Shown: positions 50,188 through 58,319, counted from the stretch's first letter. The stretch: DNA of 59,024 nucleotides from Nitrospinota bacterium (GCA_009873655.1 WAIB01000013.1:1-59024), one strand, 5' to 3'. Numbers and translations are program-made. The notes: a model not told the origin generated them from the sequence alone.

Positions 50188-50961
50188 CTAACTATTTTCG
50201 ATGCGATAGCGGAATTCCAGTTTGTGGACAACACGGGATAGCAGGAGAGTAAGCAGGAGATAAGTTAACGCTACATAAGTATAGGTTTCGAAAAAATTAA
50301 AATGTTTTGTGGCATACTCATTCCCTACCCGCAAAATATCCGAAATGGCTAACACAGAAACCAGGCTGGTATCTTTTAACATTCCCAGGGTCTGGTTTCC
50401 TATAGCAGGAACGATAGTACGCATGGATTGAGGAATGATGATCTGGGTCAATGCCTGTTTCTCGTTCATTCCCAGGCTGCGGGCAGCTTCTCCCTGCTCT
50501 TTGGGTACCGCTTCAATTCCTGAGCGAAAAACATCCGCCATATAGGCCCCATAACTGAACCCGAAACCGCCAACCGCTGCTAGCAGGGCAGGCATATGTA
50601 CAAACTCTCCCAGGGCATAGTAAATGTAGAATAAAAGAACCAACAGGGGAACCCCGCGCAGTATCTCGGTATACAATGAAACCGGAAAGCGAATAATAGG
50701 ATTTTTTGAAAGCTTTCCAAGGCCTACCAGCAGACCCACTAAAATAGCGGCAAAGCTACCTAGAAAAGTAACCACCAAGGTATAAAAAATACCGGCAGGC
50801 AAAAGGAACAGCAGCTCCAGATATCCGCCAGCCTCCTCGCTTGTTGAAAGTGCTTCTTTTGAGGGCAGGTAAATCAAAAATAAAATGCTGGCCAGAACAG
50901 CAATATTCCAGGCCCAGGTCTGGGAGCTTATCCTTTCCGGGTTAGGCAGCAATTTTTTCAT
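50188..50961 (-). CDS. Polar amino acid ABC transporter permease
   Basis: The 257-aa protein has about five transmembrane helices and the HisM/GlnP-type motif EQGEAARSLGMNEKQALTQIIIPQSMRTIVPAIGNQ, with the EAA-loop for ATPase docking. LYTEILRGVPLLVLLFYIYYAL is also typical. It is last in the minus-strand order ATPase, binding protein, permease, 13 bp after the binding-protein stop. The substrate is probably an amino acid or small polar compound. Confidence 0.88.
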   Translation of the reverse strand: MKKLLPNPERISSQTWAWNIAVLASILFLIYLPSKEALSTSEEAGGYLELLFLLPAGIFYTLVVTFLGSFAAILVGLLVGLGKLSKNPIIRFPVSLYTEILRGVPLLVLLFYIYYALGEFVHMPALLAAVGGFGFSYGAYMADVFRSGIEAVPKEQGEAARSLGMNEKQALTQIIIPQSMRTIVPAIGNQTLGMLKDTSLVSVLAISDILRVGNEYATKHFNFFETYTYVALTYLLLTLLLSRVVHKLEFRYRIENS

Positions 50962-50974
50962 AAACCCCCAGACT

Positions 50975-51766
50975 TTATTGGGCCACTTGCGCGGCTTGAC
51001 CCAATTCCCATTTTTTATGGAGTCGCGCTACGGTTCCATCGGCAATCAGGTCCTTGATAGCAGAATTGATCCGGTCCATAAGTTTGCTTTCTTTTTTCCT
51101 CAGTACTATTGCGTAATATTCATTAGATAACATTTCCCCAACCATTTTTATTTCCTGGAAAAGAGGTTTGTTCTTTAAGAACAAAGTTCCAGAACTTTCC
51201 CCCAATACAGCATCGACTTTTCCATTGATCAGATCGGAAATCGCATGCCCGTACATTTGATAACCTTTGGCCCTTACAGCGGGGTCCTTTTCCAGATAAA
51301 AATAAGAAGTGGTTCCAACCTGTGCACCGACCAGCGCATTATGTTTTTTGGCATCCTCAAAAGATGAAATAATTTTTTCGTTTTTTCTGACCACCAGAGC
51401 CAGTCCGCTTTTAAGATAGGGAACGCTGAAGTCCATTCTCTGCTTTCTCTCTTCTAGAACCGTTACCGAACTGATTACCATATCAAATTTATTTGTGATT
51501 AAACCTCCGAAAAGTCCCGCCCACTCGACATTCACAAGCCTAATGTCCATTTCCGCCTTATCGGCTATGGCCCTCATTAAATCGGGTTCGAACCCGATCA
51601 TATCATTTCCCACACTCATGAAAGACATGGGAGGCAAGGTCGCATCGGTAGCTACAATATAGGTATTATCTTTTTCTCCGCTTTTAGGATTACAGCCCGT
51701 TAATAGAAAGAAAAAAAAGATTGTCGTAATTAAAAACGCAGGAAAAATAATAAATTTAGTTTTCAT
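50975..51766 (-). CDS. Amino-acid-type ABC solute-binding lipoprotein
   Basis: ATG 51766 (263 aa) is chosen over the long reading from 51883, which overlaps the ATPase gene by more than 100 bp. It opens with a lipobox signal (FLITTIFFFFLLTGCNPK). The body is an SBP family 3 protein: MIGFEPDLMRAIADKAEMDIRLVNVEWAGLFGGLITNKFDMVISSVTVLEERKQRMDFSVPY, with GAQVGTTSYFYLEKDP later. It overlaps the ATPase 3' end by 11 bp, so it is coupled. Confidence 0.88.
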   Translation of the reverse strand: MKTKFIIFPAFLITTIFFFFLLTGCNPKSGEKDNTYIVATDATLPPMSFMSVGNDMIGFEPDLMRAIADKAEMDIRLVNVEWAGLFGGLITNKFDMVISSVTVLEERKQRMDFSVPYLKSGLALVVRKNEKIISSFEDAKKHNALVGAQVGTTSYFYLEKDPAVRAKGYQMYGHAISDLINGKVDAVLGESSGTLFLKNKPLFQEIKMVGEMLSNEYYAIVLRKKESKLMDRINSAIKDLIADGTVARLHKKWELGQAAQVAQ

Positions 51767-52829
51767 GTATTTGGAATACATCAGAGACCGAAAATAAAAC
51801 TCGAACCGAATCTCCAATAGAGTGTTGAGGCTGTTTTTCTTTTCGGTGTTGAAGGGAAAGCTTAAAATAAGTGCCATCCGCAAGTTTAATTTGATACCGG
51901 GTATAACTTCCGAAAAAATCCATGCCCGTTAGAGTTCCTTCAAGGTGGTTGAAGGTTTCCTTTTGAGCTTGCCCTAAATCAAAAAATACTTTCTCAGGAC
52001 GGATATAACACCGCTTTCCTATATTATCCCGGGACTCCGATAGAAATTGAATTTTTCCATTTTTTCCCAGGGAAAATGTAATCACATCACCCTCTTTTTG
52101 TTCCACGGTTCCCGAAAGACAGTTAATTTCTCCCAGGAATCTGGCCACAAAAGATGACTCGGGCCTTTCATATAAATCTGCGGGGGTTCCGGTTTGTTTT
52201 ATAGTACCCTTTTCCATGATGCACATTTTGGTTCCCATGCTCATGGCTTCTTCCTGGTCATGGGTTACAAAAAGAAAGGTGATTCTCAGGGTCTTTTGCA
52301 TTTCTACAAGTTCTTCGCGTAAATGCTGTCTCAGGCCGGGATCCAGCGCAGAAAGGGGCTCATCCAGCAAAAGTATTTTAGGCCGATTGATAACGGCCCT
52401 TGCCAAAGCGACCCGCTGAGATTCTCCGCCGCTGATATTTTGAGGGTATGAGTTCTTCAAACCTTTCAAATGGGTTATTTCCAAAAGTTCATCAATCTGT
52501 TTTGAAATTTCAGATTCCGGAAGCTTCCTCACCCTGGGGCCTACGGCGATATTGTCATAAACCGTCATGTGCTGGAATAAAGCATAGTTTTGAAAAATCA
52601 AACCAACGGGCCTTTTTTCGACTGGAAGTGAGTTCACTTCATTGCCTTCAATGCATATCCTTCCCCGGTCCGGAGATTCAAATCCTGCAATCAGTCTTAA
52701 AAGGGTGGATTTCCCACAACCGCTTTGGCCCAACAGGGTAAACCGTTCGCCCTCCTCAATTTCAAGGGAAATATCCTGGAGAACGGGTTTTCCTCCAAAT
52801 GATTTGCAAATAGATTCGAGCTTTAACAT
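51756..52829 (-). CDS. ABC transporter ATPase with TOBE-like C-terminus (PotA-like)
   Basis: ATG 52829 gives 357 aa. Walker A (LLGQSGCGKSTLLRLIAG), the signature (ISGGESQRVALARA) and Walker B (ILLLDEPLSALDP) are intact. The C-terminal 120 residues (CYIRPEKVFFDL, LTGMDFFGSYTRYQIKLADG) form an OB/TOBE-like regulatory domain, as in PotA and other CUT1/spermidine/iron ATPases. Amino-acid systems normally use a shorter ATPase, so this pairing is mixed. It is divergent from purD, 91 bp away. Confidence 0.88.
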   Translation of the reverse strand: MLKLESICKSFGGKPVLQDISLEIEEGERFTLLGQSGCGKSTLLRLIAGFESPDRGRICIEGNEVNSLPVEKRPVGLIFQNYALFQHMTVYDNIAVGPRVRKLPESEISKQIDELLEITHLKGLKNSYPQNISGGESQRVALARAVINRPKILLLDEPLSALDPGLRQHLREELVEMQKTLRITFLFVTHDQEEAMSMGTKMCIMEKGTIKQTGTPADLYERPESSFVARFLGEINCLSGTVEQKEGDVITFSLGKNGKIQFLSESRDNIGKRCYIRPEKVFFDLGQAQKETFNHLEGTLTGMDFFGSYTRYQIKLADGTYFKLSLQHRKEKQPQHSIGDSVRVLFSVSDVFQIHEN

Positions 52830-52920
52830 TTCCGGTTTTTTAAAAGGAAACAGAGTTGCAACACGCAAGCATTTTATATAAATTCTTGGAAGAATAATAC
52901 TAGGATTCGAGGAAGAGAAT

Positions 52921-54189
52921 ATGCAGGTTTTGGTAATTGGCGGGGGCGGGCGCGAACATGCGCTGGTATGGAAGATCAAGCAGAGTCCCAGGGTTGAAAA
53001 AGTCTTCTGCGCACCAGGGAATGCAGGAACAGGAGAAATTGCAGAAAACGTTCCTATAGCAGCAGATGATATTAAAAGCCTCCTGGATTTTGCGTTACAA
53101 AAAAAGATAGGACTGACCGTAGTGGGTCCCGAACAGCCTCTGGTATTGGGAATTGTGGATCAGTTTGAGAAAGAGGGCCTTCGCATATTTGGTCCAAATG
53201 AACGCGCTGCAAAATTAGAGGGCAGTAAATCTTTTTCAAAAGATATGATGGATAAGTATGGGCTTCCCACCGCAGAGTATAAAACTTTCACGTCCCCTGA
53301 AAACGCTGCGGACTATATAAAAACCAAAAAAGGTCCCCTGGTTGTAAAGGCAGACGGCCTCGCAGCGGGCAAGGGAGTGTTGATCTGCCAGACTGAAGAT
53401 GAAGCTTTGGCCGCGGTCGATTCCATAATGGGAAAGAAATCCTTTGGCGAGGCCGGAGATCAAATTGTCGTTGAAGAATTTCTTGAAGGCCAGGAAGTTT
53501 CTGTTCTGGCATTTTGTGATGGACAAACGGTCTTGCTGATGGATTCGGCGCAAGACCATAAAGCCGCTTATGATGGTGACAAGGGTCCCAATACAGGAGG
53601 TATGGGAGCCTATTCTCCTGCGCCGGTTTTTTCGGAAATAATGCGACAAAAAGTTCGCGATAAAATAATGCTGCCCATGATTCGGGCCATGCAAAAGGAG
53701 GGGCGAGTTTATAAGGGAATTCTTTATGCGGGGTTGATGCTGACAAAAACAGGTCCGCAGGTTCTGGAGTTCAATGCCCGTTTTGGGGACCCTGAAACCC
53801 AGCCCCTTCTCGTTAGAATGGAAAACGATATCATACCCGTATTTGAAGCCTGTATTGATGGAACTCTGGGCCAGTGCCAGCTGGGATGGAAAGAAGAATC
53901 CTCCGTGTGCGTCGTAATGGCGGCTGAGGGTTATCCCGGCTCCTATGAAAAAGGAAAACCCATTTCAGGGTTGAAAGAGGCCAACGCCCTGCCCGGGGTC
54001 GTCGTGTTTCACGCGGGTACCAAAGAAAAAGACGGAGAGGTTTTGACCCACGGCGGTCGGGTTCTGGGGGTTACCGCAACGGGTGCCGACACTCCCACTT
54101 CAATTACCCGGGCCTATGAAGCCGTAAATAAAATTCAATGGCAGGGAATCCACTTTAGAAAAGATATTGGCAACAAGGCGGGTAATTGA
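52921..54189 (+). CDS. purD: Phosphoribosylamine-glycine ligase
   Basis: PurD ligates glycine to phosphoribosylamine in purine synthesis. The 422-aa ATP-grasp protein has QVLVIGGGGREHALVWKI, VVGPEQPLVLGIVDQF, ADGLAAGKGVLICQ, EEFLEGQEVSVLAFCDGQ, DKGPNTGGMGAYSPAP and VLEFNARFGDPETQ. Length is normal. GAGGAAGAG precedes the ATG. The 91-bp region shared with the divergent ABC operon includes TTGCAA and TATAAA-like elements. Confidence 0.96.
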   Translation: MQVLVIGGGGREHALVWKIKQSPRVEKVFCAPGNAGTGEIAENVPIAADDIKSLLDFALQKKIGLTVVGPEQPLVLGIVDQFEKEGLRIFGPNERAAKLEGSKSFSKDMMDKYGLPTAEYKTFTSPENAADYIKTKKGPLVVKADGLAAGKGVLICQTEDEALAAVDSIMGKKSFGEAGDQIVVEEFLEGQEVSVLAFCDGQTVLLMDSAQDHKAAYDGDKGPNTGGMGAYSPAPVFSEIMRQKVRDKIMLPMIRAMQKEGRVYKGILYAGLMLTKTGPQVLEFNARFGDPETQPLLVRMENDIIPVFEACIDGTLGQCQLGWKEESSVCVVMAAEGYPGSYEKGKPISGLKEANALPGVVVFHAGTKEKDGEVLTHGGRVLGVTATGADTPTSITRAYEAVNKIQWQGIHFRKDIGNKAGN

Positions 54190-54212
54190 AAAATTTTTGA
54201 TAATATTAAAGC

Positions 54213-54309
54213 GGGAAATCCCGGTTCCCCGGTTTTCTTATTTTTATAAGTGGGCACTTTAGAAAACCGGAGAAACTCCCAACCCCGGAAATTTTAACCG
54301 GGATTTCCC
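54213..54309. terminator. Nested inverted repeat between purD and the zinc-finger gene
   Basis: An outer perfect 14-bp arm pair (GGGAAATCCCGGTT at 54213-54226 and AACCGGGATTTCCC at 54296-54309) encloses an inner perfect 10-bp pair (CCGGTTTTCT at 54229-54238 and AGAAAACCGG at 54261-54270). The inner stem holds a T-rich loop (TTATTTTTATAAG). The outer right arm overlaps the end of the zinc-finger coding region. It may serve as a bidirectional transcription stop for converging genes. Confidence 0.7.
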
Positions 54310-54596
54310 TTTTTTTTCCTCGCCAGGTACAAACTCTTTTGGCATTCGTGTGAACAGTATTTTGAATTAGGATGCCGGGGATGAAATTCCTTCTGGCATA
54401 CCACACAGATTTTATTGTAGAACTTTGTTCCCCCTTTTGTTTCAACGACAGGTTCTTTCAACCTATTTATAAAAGAACTTATTTTTTTCGTTGAACTTTG
54501 ATCAAAAAACTCTTTGCTGGACTTCGTTAACTGGCTTTCCCGCAATACTTTTTTGAGTTTTCCGTTTTTATCATAAACTCTGCATTCGTATGCCAT
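54294..54596 (-). CDS. Small protein with N-terminal DKxGK module and C-terminal zinc finger
   Basis: The 100-aa protein starts MAYECRVYDKNGKLKKVLRE, matching the N-terminus of the 17-kb small protein. A linker and a C-terminal finger follow (KICVVCQKEFHPRHPNSKYCSHECQKSLYL), with Cys-x2-Cys and Cys-x3-Cys pairs. The finger resembles small recombinase- or transposon-linked and HNH-less treble-clef motifs. It lies last in the minus-strand set headed by the HDH protein gene. The stop falls inside the nested inverted repeat. Confidence 0.65.
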   Translation of the reverse strand: MAYECRVYDKNGKLKKVLRESQLTKSSKEFFDQSSTKKISSFINRLKEPVVETKGGTKFYNKICVVCQKEFHPRHPNSKYCSHECQKSLYLARKKKGNPG

Positions 54597-54632
54597 GGCT
54601 TGGTTTCCATTCCAAAAACAATAAAATTTTGC

Positions 54633-55157
54633 TTATTTTTTCAGCCGGTAAATATTCCACCCGGAATATTTGTCTGCCTTTGCGTGTTTCTCATTTTTAT
54701 AACTGAATACCTTGATCAGACAGTTTGAAGTCTCTTCCTGATCTTTGGAGTCGATATGAACGAGATGAGGACGAATTTTTACAACCCGTTCCTCTTCTTT
54801 GTTAAATGATTTGAGCTTCATTTCTACATACGGGTTTTTTAAGACGGAAGCGGATTTAATAATTCTGAATTTTTGATCCTCTCCATTTTGACTTGTGTAT
54901 ATAACCTGGTTTTTGTCAATAGAAAGAGAATTCAATTTTGTATTGGCCGGGTTGTCAACAATCCAATTCCCCGATGCGGTTTCAGGACAGCCTGGTTTAA
55001 GCCATTCCTGATCTTTCCAGCCAAGGGAAAAACCCGGACTGACAAAAAAGGATAGAACACTCACTAAACAAATTATAAGTGCGGTTAAAATATTAAAAAC
55101 CAAACTTCGAATTTTAATTAGATCCCGCCCCTTGAAATAATATTTTTGTCTGGACAT
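54633..55157 (-). CDS. Hypothetical exported or membrane-anchored protein
   Basis: The 174-aa protein has a basic N-terminus and one hydrophobic segment (LVFNILTALIICLVSVLSFFVSPGFSLG, about residues 19-46), which may be an uncleaved anchor or a signal. The rest is soluble and beta-rich: GNWIVDNPANTKLNSLSIDKNQVIYTSQNGEDQKFRI. I do not recognise a family. It sits 18 bp from the CbiX-like gene and 36 bp from the zinc-finger gene, so all are probably cotranscribed. Confidence 0.6.
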   Translation of the reverse strand: MSRQKYYFKGRDLIKIRSLVFNILTALIICLVSVLSFFVSPGFSLGWKDQEWLKPGCPETASGNWIVDNPANTKLNSLSIDKNQVIYTSQNGEDQKFRIIKSASVLKNPYVEMKLKSFNKEEERVVKIRPHLVHIDSKDQEETSNCLIKVFSYKNEKHAKADKYSGWNIYRLKK

Positions 55158-55175
55158 TTTCCTGATCTTCTTAAA

Positions 55176-55700
55176 TTAAATAGTAGGTGTTTGGACAAAA
55201 TTGTGGATATGGTCAGATAATAAAACTGAAAAAGCCTCCAGGTCATAAGGCCATGCATATTGAAAGCTAATCTCAGGGTGCTTAATGCGGAGGTCTTCTA
55301 CCTCTTCAGGTATTTCTAATTCGGAATGCGAACCGCCGGGGGTAATCATGGTTGTTATAAGAATCACCTCGGTAACCCCCTCCTTTACCAGTTCATCTGC
55401 TGCCTGCTCAATGGAGGGATAACAAAATTCGTTGTAGGCGGTTTTTAAAACAAAACCTTCCAGCCTGGGTGCCAGATGAGTGGCTAACTTCTCAAGACCC
55501 GATTTATAAGGATCCGACTCAGGCGTCCTTTCCCAGTTTCTTATTATTGACTCCAGCTCTTTTTCTTTGGAGGTTATTGGAGTTCCCATGCGAACTCTGC
55601 TTTTGTGAATCTTCATGAAATCTTCAACGATGTCTTTTGGAATGTCTGAAGGTAACCCGCCATGACCGATGAGGATTACCGCCTTTCTTAAATTTGTCAT
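55176..55700 (-). CDS. CbiX-like single-domain chelatase
   Basis: ATG 55700 has a GGAG RBS and gives 174 aa. The protein opens with RKAVILIGHGGLPSDIPKDIV, where the metal-binding His follows the first strand as in CbiX/SirB. It ends with the second strand-loop VTEVILITTMITPGGSHSELEI. The length is greater than the roughly 130 aa of a CbiX short form. It could insert cobalt or iron into sirohydrochlorin or act as a tetrapyrrole-binding regulator. The adjacent upstream gene is a CarH-like B12 sensor. Confidence 0.72.
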   Translation of the reverse strand: MTNLRKAVILIGHGGLPSDIPKDIVEDFMKIHKSRVRMGTPITSKEKELESIIRNWERTPESDPYKSGLEKLATHLAPRLEGFVLKTAYNEFCYPSIEQAADELVKEGVTEVILITTMITPGGSHSELEIPEEVEDLRIKHPEISFQYAWPYDLEAFSVLLSDHIHNFVQTPTI

Positions 55701-55744
55701 TTTTTCTCCGTTCCCAGGTTGCAAACCTGCATTGTAAAAAATTT

Positions 55745-56683
55745 TTAATTTGAAACTGCCAAATTTTTTTCAAACTCAACTAACCATTTATTAAATGTAT
55801 TAAAATTTTCTATTTTATATACACCTGGCAAATTTGGTGGAGTTCCTTTTCCGCCTGAAATTATGGTTACTTTCTTTTTCAACTCCCTTCTTAGCCCTAG
55901 AAGCCTTTCTTCTGTTTTTAGCATGTCATGGTGGCATGAAATGCTGAAACAGAGAAGTTCGGGTTCAAACTTATTTGCAGTTGAAATAATTTCTTGCATG
56001 GGGGTATCCAATCCCAGATAAATTATCTTCGCGCCTGAAAGGCTTGCCACAACTGCAGACATAAGTAATCCCAAATTGTGGGTTTCTGCAGGTAGTGTCG
56101 CCATTAATATGGTCCACCCTTCTTTTCTATTATTAAGCAACCGCCATTTACTGGTAAGAAAACTAATCATACATTCCGTGGCAAAATGTTCTTGAGAAAT
56201 CGTGAGCTCTCCCAATTCCCAGCCTTTTCCTACCCTTTCAATCAAGGGGACCATGAAATCGACAATGAAATTAAGTGGGCCGGATTTGTTCCATTGTTCA
56301 TGAAAGCCCTGCAGAAGAGAGTCATCCTCAAAACCATGAATTTTCCTTATCCACCGCTCCACCAGAAGTTCATTAGAAGAATTTTCCTGATCTGGTTTTG
56401 CAGTGGAATCCATCAAGGGTTTCAAACCTATCAGGCCATGTAATTCTTCCAAAGTACCAGAGACCACCTTGCTGGCCCGATACCCCGATTCCAAAGCCTT
56501 GGCAATTGCCCTCAGCCTGGGAACATCTTCTTTGGGGTATCGACGATGACCCGAAGGAAGCCGATGAGAGCGGGGTGTACCATAGCGTTTTTCCCACATT
56601 CTCAAAGTATGCGTTGTTATTCCGGTCAACCGTGCCAGTTCACCTATCGAAATCAAACTTTCCATTTTGTCTGTATCGATCAT
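55745..56683 (-). CDS. CarH/LitR-like B12-dependent MerR-family photoreceptor-repressor
   Basis: The 312-aa protein has an N-terminal MerR wHTH (ISIGELARLTGITTHTLRMWEKRYG, residues 11-35), then a B12-binding domain. Two CarH signatures are intact: W155-x9-E165-H166 (WELGELTISQEH) in the light-sensing helical region and E200-T-H202-N-L-G205, where His202 would ligate cobalt. In CarH, AdoCbl in the dark makes a tetramer that represses transcription, and light breaks the Co-C bond and releases DNA. The next gene is a CbiX-like chelatase, and the likely operator lies upstream of the HDH gene. Light sensing is inferred from the motifs. Confidence 0.85.
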   Translation of the reverse strand: MIDTDKMESLISIGELARLTGITTHTLRMWEKRYGTPRSHRLPSGHRRYPKEDVPRLRAIAKALESGYRASKVVSGTLEELHGLIGLKPLMDSTAKPDQENSSNELLVERWIRKIHGFEDDSLLQGFHEQWNKSGPLNFIVDFMVPLIERVGKGWELGELTISQEHFATECMISFLTSKWRLLNNRKEGWTILMATLPAETHNLGLLMSAVVASLSGAKIIYLGLDTPMQEIISTANKFEPELLCFSISCHHDMLKTEERLLGLRRELKKKVTIISGGKGTPPNLPGVYKIENFNTFNKWLVEFEKNLAVSN

Positions 56684-56716
56684 AGAATTTGTGATCCCTT
56701 ATTTTTGCAACAATGG

Positions 56717-57424
56717 TTAAATTTTGTCCTCAACCATGTTGGCAGCCAAATCAACTTTGGCAACACTTTCGTTTTCAACATGGTTCAGTATAATTATTCC
56801 ACCCGATGTTCTTTCAACAAGAAAGCTGTGGCCGGAAATAGAAAGTTGAAACTTATTTCCGGGTTTTATTCCATACTCCGTCAGTAAACCCTGCTCAAGT
56901 TTGGACAAACCGATGGAGAATTTTCCCTCTTCTTGAAACATATGCTTTACAATTTTTGAATTTGTTGATTCACCAAAATTCCATACAACAGCAAGGCGCT
57001 TGTGGTCATGCCCTGCGTGAGAGAAATTTGCAATAGAAACTTTTGCAACTTTCGAAACTTTTTTTAAGGGAAGAACAGGGTCATTCATGGACTTATTAAA
57101 AACAGAAGCGTCCACAATCTTTAACCCGGCAGAAGTTCTTTCAAAAGTGACATTGACATTTCGAATGATGGAGTGGAATTTATTTCCAACCTTGATTCCA
57201 TAATAATTGAATTCTTTTTGCTCGAAAGCATTCAACCCGATAACCCCATTGGGTTTTGCAGAGGTCAGGTTCCTTTCCACTTTGGAATACATTTTTTCAG
57301 AGAACTGCCATTTGAACGGAACGGTGGAATGGTCATGGTTGGAATGTGCGAAAGCGGTGGTTGCGATAATCAATGTCATTGAAACGAGTGTTAAAGCTTT
57401 GAGGGCTGCTGTTTTCATTTCCAT
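56717..57424 (-). CDS. Exported protein with two copies of an HxxHDH domain
   Basis: ATG 57424 follows GGGAG in the right position and gives 235 aa with a signal peptide (ALKALTLVSMTLIIATTAFA). Two related domains follow. Each starts with His-rich HSNHDH or HAGHDH, continues with a WQFSEK or WNFGES block, and ends with GIKVGNKFHS/GIKPGNKFQL, a VNVTFERTSAGL or SFLVERTSGGI strand. The His clusters look metal-binding. I do not recognise the family. It is first in a probable operon with the CarH-like gene 33 bp downstream. Confidence 0.65.
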   Translation of the reverse strand: MEMKTAALKALTLVSMTLIIATTAFAHSNHDHSTVPFKWQFSEKMYSKVERNLTSAKPNGVIGLNAFEQKEFNYYGIKVGNKFHSIIRNVNVTFERTSAGLKIVDASVFNKSMNDPVLPLKKVSKVAKVSIANFSHAGHDHKRLAVVWNFGESTNSKIVKHMFQEEGKFSIGLSKLEQGLLTEYGIKPGNKFQLSISGHSFLVERTSGGIIILNHVENESVAKVDLAANMVEDKI

Positions 57425-57479
57425 CTTTTGATCTCCCAAGAAAGATTATAGTTTAAAATTTAGAACTTTGTATAAATAA

Positions 57480-57507
57480 ATATTAGACTAAATATTAAAT
57501 TTGTCAA
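57480..57507 (-). promoter_or_regulatory. Sigma-70-type promoter of the HDH/CarH operon
   Basis: On the minus strand TTGACA (57507-57502) and TAATAT (57485-57480) are 16 bp apart. The start would be near 57473, about 50 nt before the HDH gene ATG. The -35 element abuts the 43-bp palindrome. Confidence 0.65.
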
Positions 57508-57549
57508 TAAATATCTCAACAAAAATTTAATTTTTGTTCAGATATTTAT
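57507..57549. promoter_or_regulatory. 43-bp near-perfect palindrome (candidate operator)
   Basis: Arms of 21 bp around a single central base are complementary except for one C/C mismatch: ATAAATATCT-c-AACAAAAATT on the left and AATTTTTGTT-c-AGATATTTAT on the right. It overlaps the first base of the -35 region. A palindrome of this size beside a promoter suggests a dimeric or tetrameric repressor site. Confidence 0.65.
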
Positions 57550-57747
57550 CTAAATAATTGAAATAAAAAGATTATTTTTAGTAGAAAAAGTGACTTTTCT
57601 TTAAAAAAAGTTGAATTTAGCGGTTTTCCCTTTGCTTATTTGCGCACAAAACAAAATTTTTCTATATCTATCTAAATTTTTGTTTTTAAAAAAAAGCAAA
57701 AAAGCTGCTTTTTCTCAATAGGCAGGTGATGGTTCCCTCACCAGCTT
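57550..57747. other. A/T-rich spacer
   Basis: This stretch is A/T-rich with several A and T runs; no gene or clear site is seen beyond the palindrome on its left and the dispersed repeat that begins on its right. Confidence 0.4.
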
Positions 57748-57832
57748 AGGAGGCAATGTTGGCGAACTATCGTAAAAAGCTAAAAGGTGTTCGAAGGAAT
57801 TAGCGGTACCGATCCGTTGGAACCAGCGTCCC
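57748..57832. repeat. Dispersed intergenic repeat, copy B
   Basis: This copy contains GGAGGCAATGTTGGCGAACT, then ATCGTAAAAAGCTAAAAG and AGCGGTACCGATCCGTTGG. It aligns by eye with 9351-9432 and in part with 11988-12060. The order of shared blocks is kept, and the sequence is much G/C-richer than its flanks. Neighbouring GTGATGG upstream is also shared with the 11.9-kb copy. Confidence 0.5.
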
Positions 57833-57906
57833 GCCCTTTAGCGAGAGGTGCTATGGAGGCGACCTAATATGAAAAGGAAATTCTGTAAAGTTTAGTTCAT
57901 TAGGTA

Positions 57907-57943
57907 TCGACTAATTGCCTGTGGCGGTTACGCCACTAGTCGA
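57907..57943. terminator. Two-part hairpin at the end of the zinc-ribbon gene
   Basis: TCGACTA (57907-57913) pairs with TAGTCGA (57937-57943), and inside it GTGGCG-gtta-CGCCAC (57921-57936) forms a second stem. It overlaps the minus-strand gene stop and lacks a T-run, so it is a stable 3' structure rather than a classic terminator. Confidence 0.5.
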
Positions 57944-58319
57944 GTTGGGGTTCTTTGTTTTCGGTTTCGACGTCTTCCATTTGTTTGTCGAAGAGGCGGT
58001 GGGCGAGATACCAGCAGCCCCAGGAGACGAAGACAACCGTCCCGATTCCAATGGATGACCAGAGCATCAGGTTATCGCTGGTAGAAATTCCCCGGAGGAA
58101 AATGAATGCGCCAAGCGGAAGTGCCATGACGAATCCAAAGCAGGAAAGCAGCATGGAACTGCGCGCATAATATTTGGGACGCACATCAATATTCAGGTCG
58201 GGAAGGTATTTTTTATTTTCCGGCAAAGCGGCATCGAGCAATTCAATCTCCCCTTCACATTTGGGGCAAAACTTCCCTCCCCAGAAGGCGTTTTTACATT
58301 GTAGGCAAAACTTGACCAT
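57936..58319 (-). CDS. Zinc-ribbon membrane protein (hypothetical)
   Basis: The 127-aa protein starts with a zinc ribbon (FCLQC, then FCPKCEGEI, residues 4-24). Two hydrophobic segments follow (about 55-75, SMLLSCFGFVMALPLGAFIFL, and 82-105) and an acidic tail (DVETENKEPQLD). The ribbon probably faces the cytoplasm. Small zinc-ribbon/two-TM proteins of this sort are widespread and mostly uncharacterised. It is divergent from the peptidase gene at 58406. Confidence 0.65.
   Translation of the reverse strand: MVKFCLQCKNAFWGGKFCPKCEGEIELLDAALPENKKYLPDLNIDVRPKYYARSSMLLSCFGFVMALPLGAFIFLRGISTSDNLMLWSSIGIGTVVFVSWGCWYLAHRLFDKQMEDVETENKEPQLD

Noticed and set aside
51585-51605. tRNA-like GGGTTCGAACCC element
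   Set aside because: It is a palindromic stretch in the binding-protein coding sequence, and no cloverleaf can be drawn around it.
57718-57935. Known riboswitch such as c-di-GMP or cobalamin class at the 57.7-kb repeat
   Set aside because: AGCGGTACCGA recalls parts of the c-di-GMP-I class, but the remaining conserved bases do not fit, and the copies do not sit consistently upstream of related genes.
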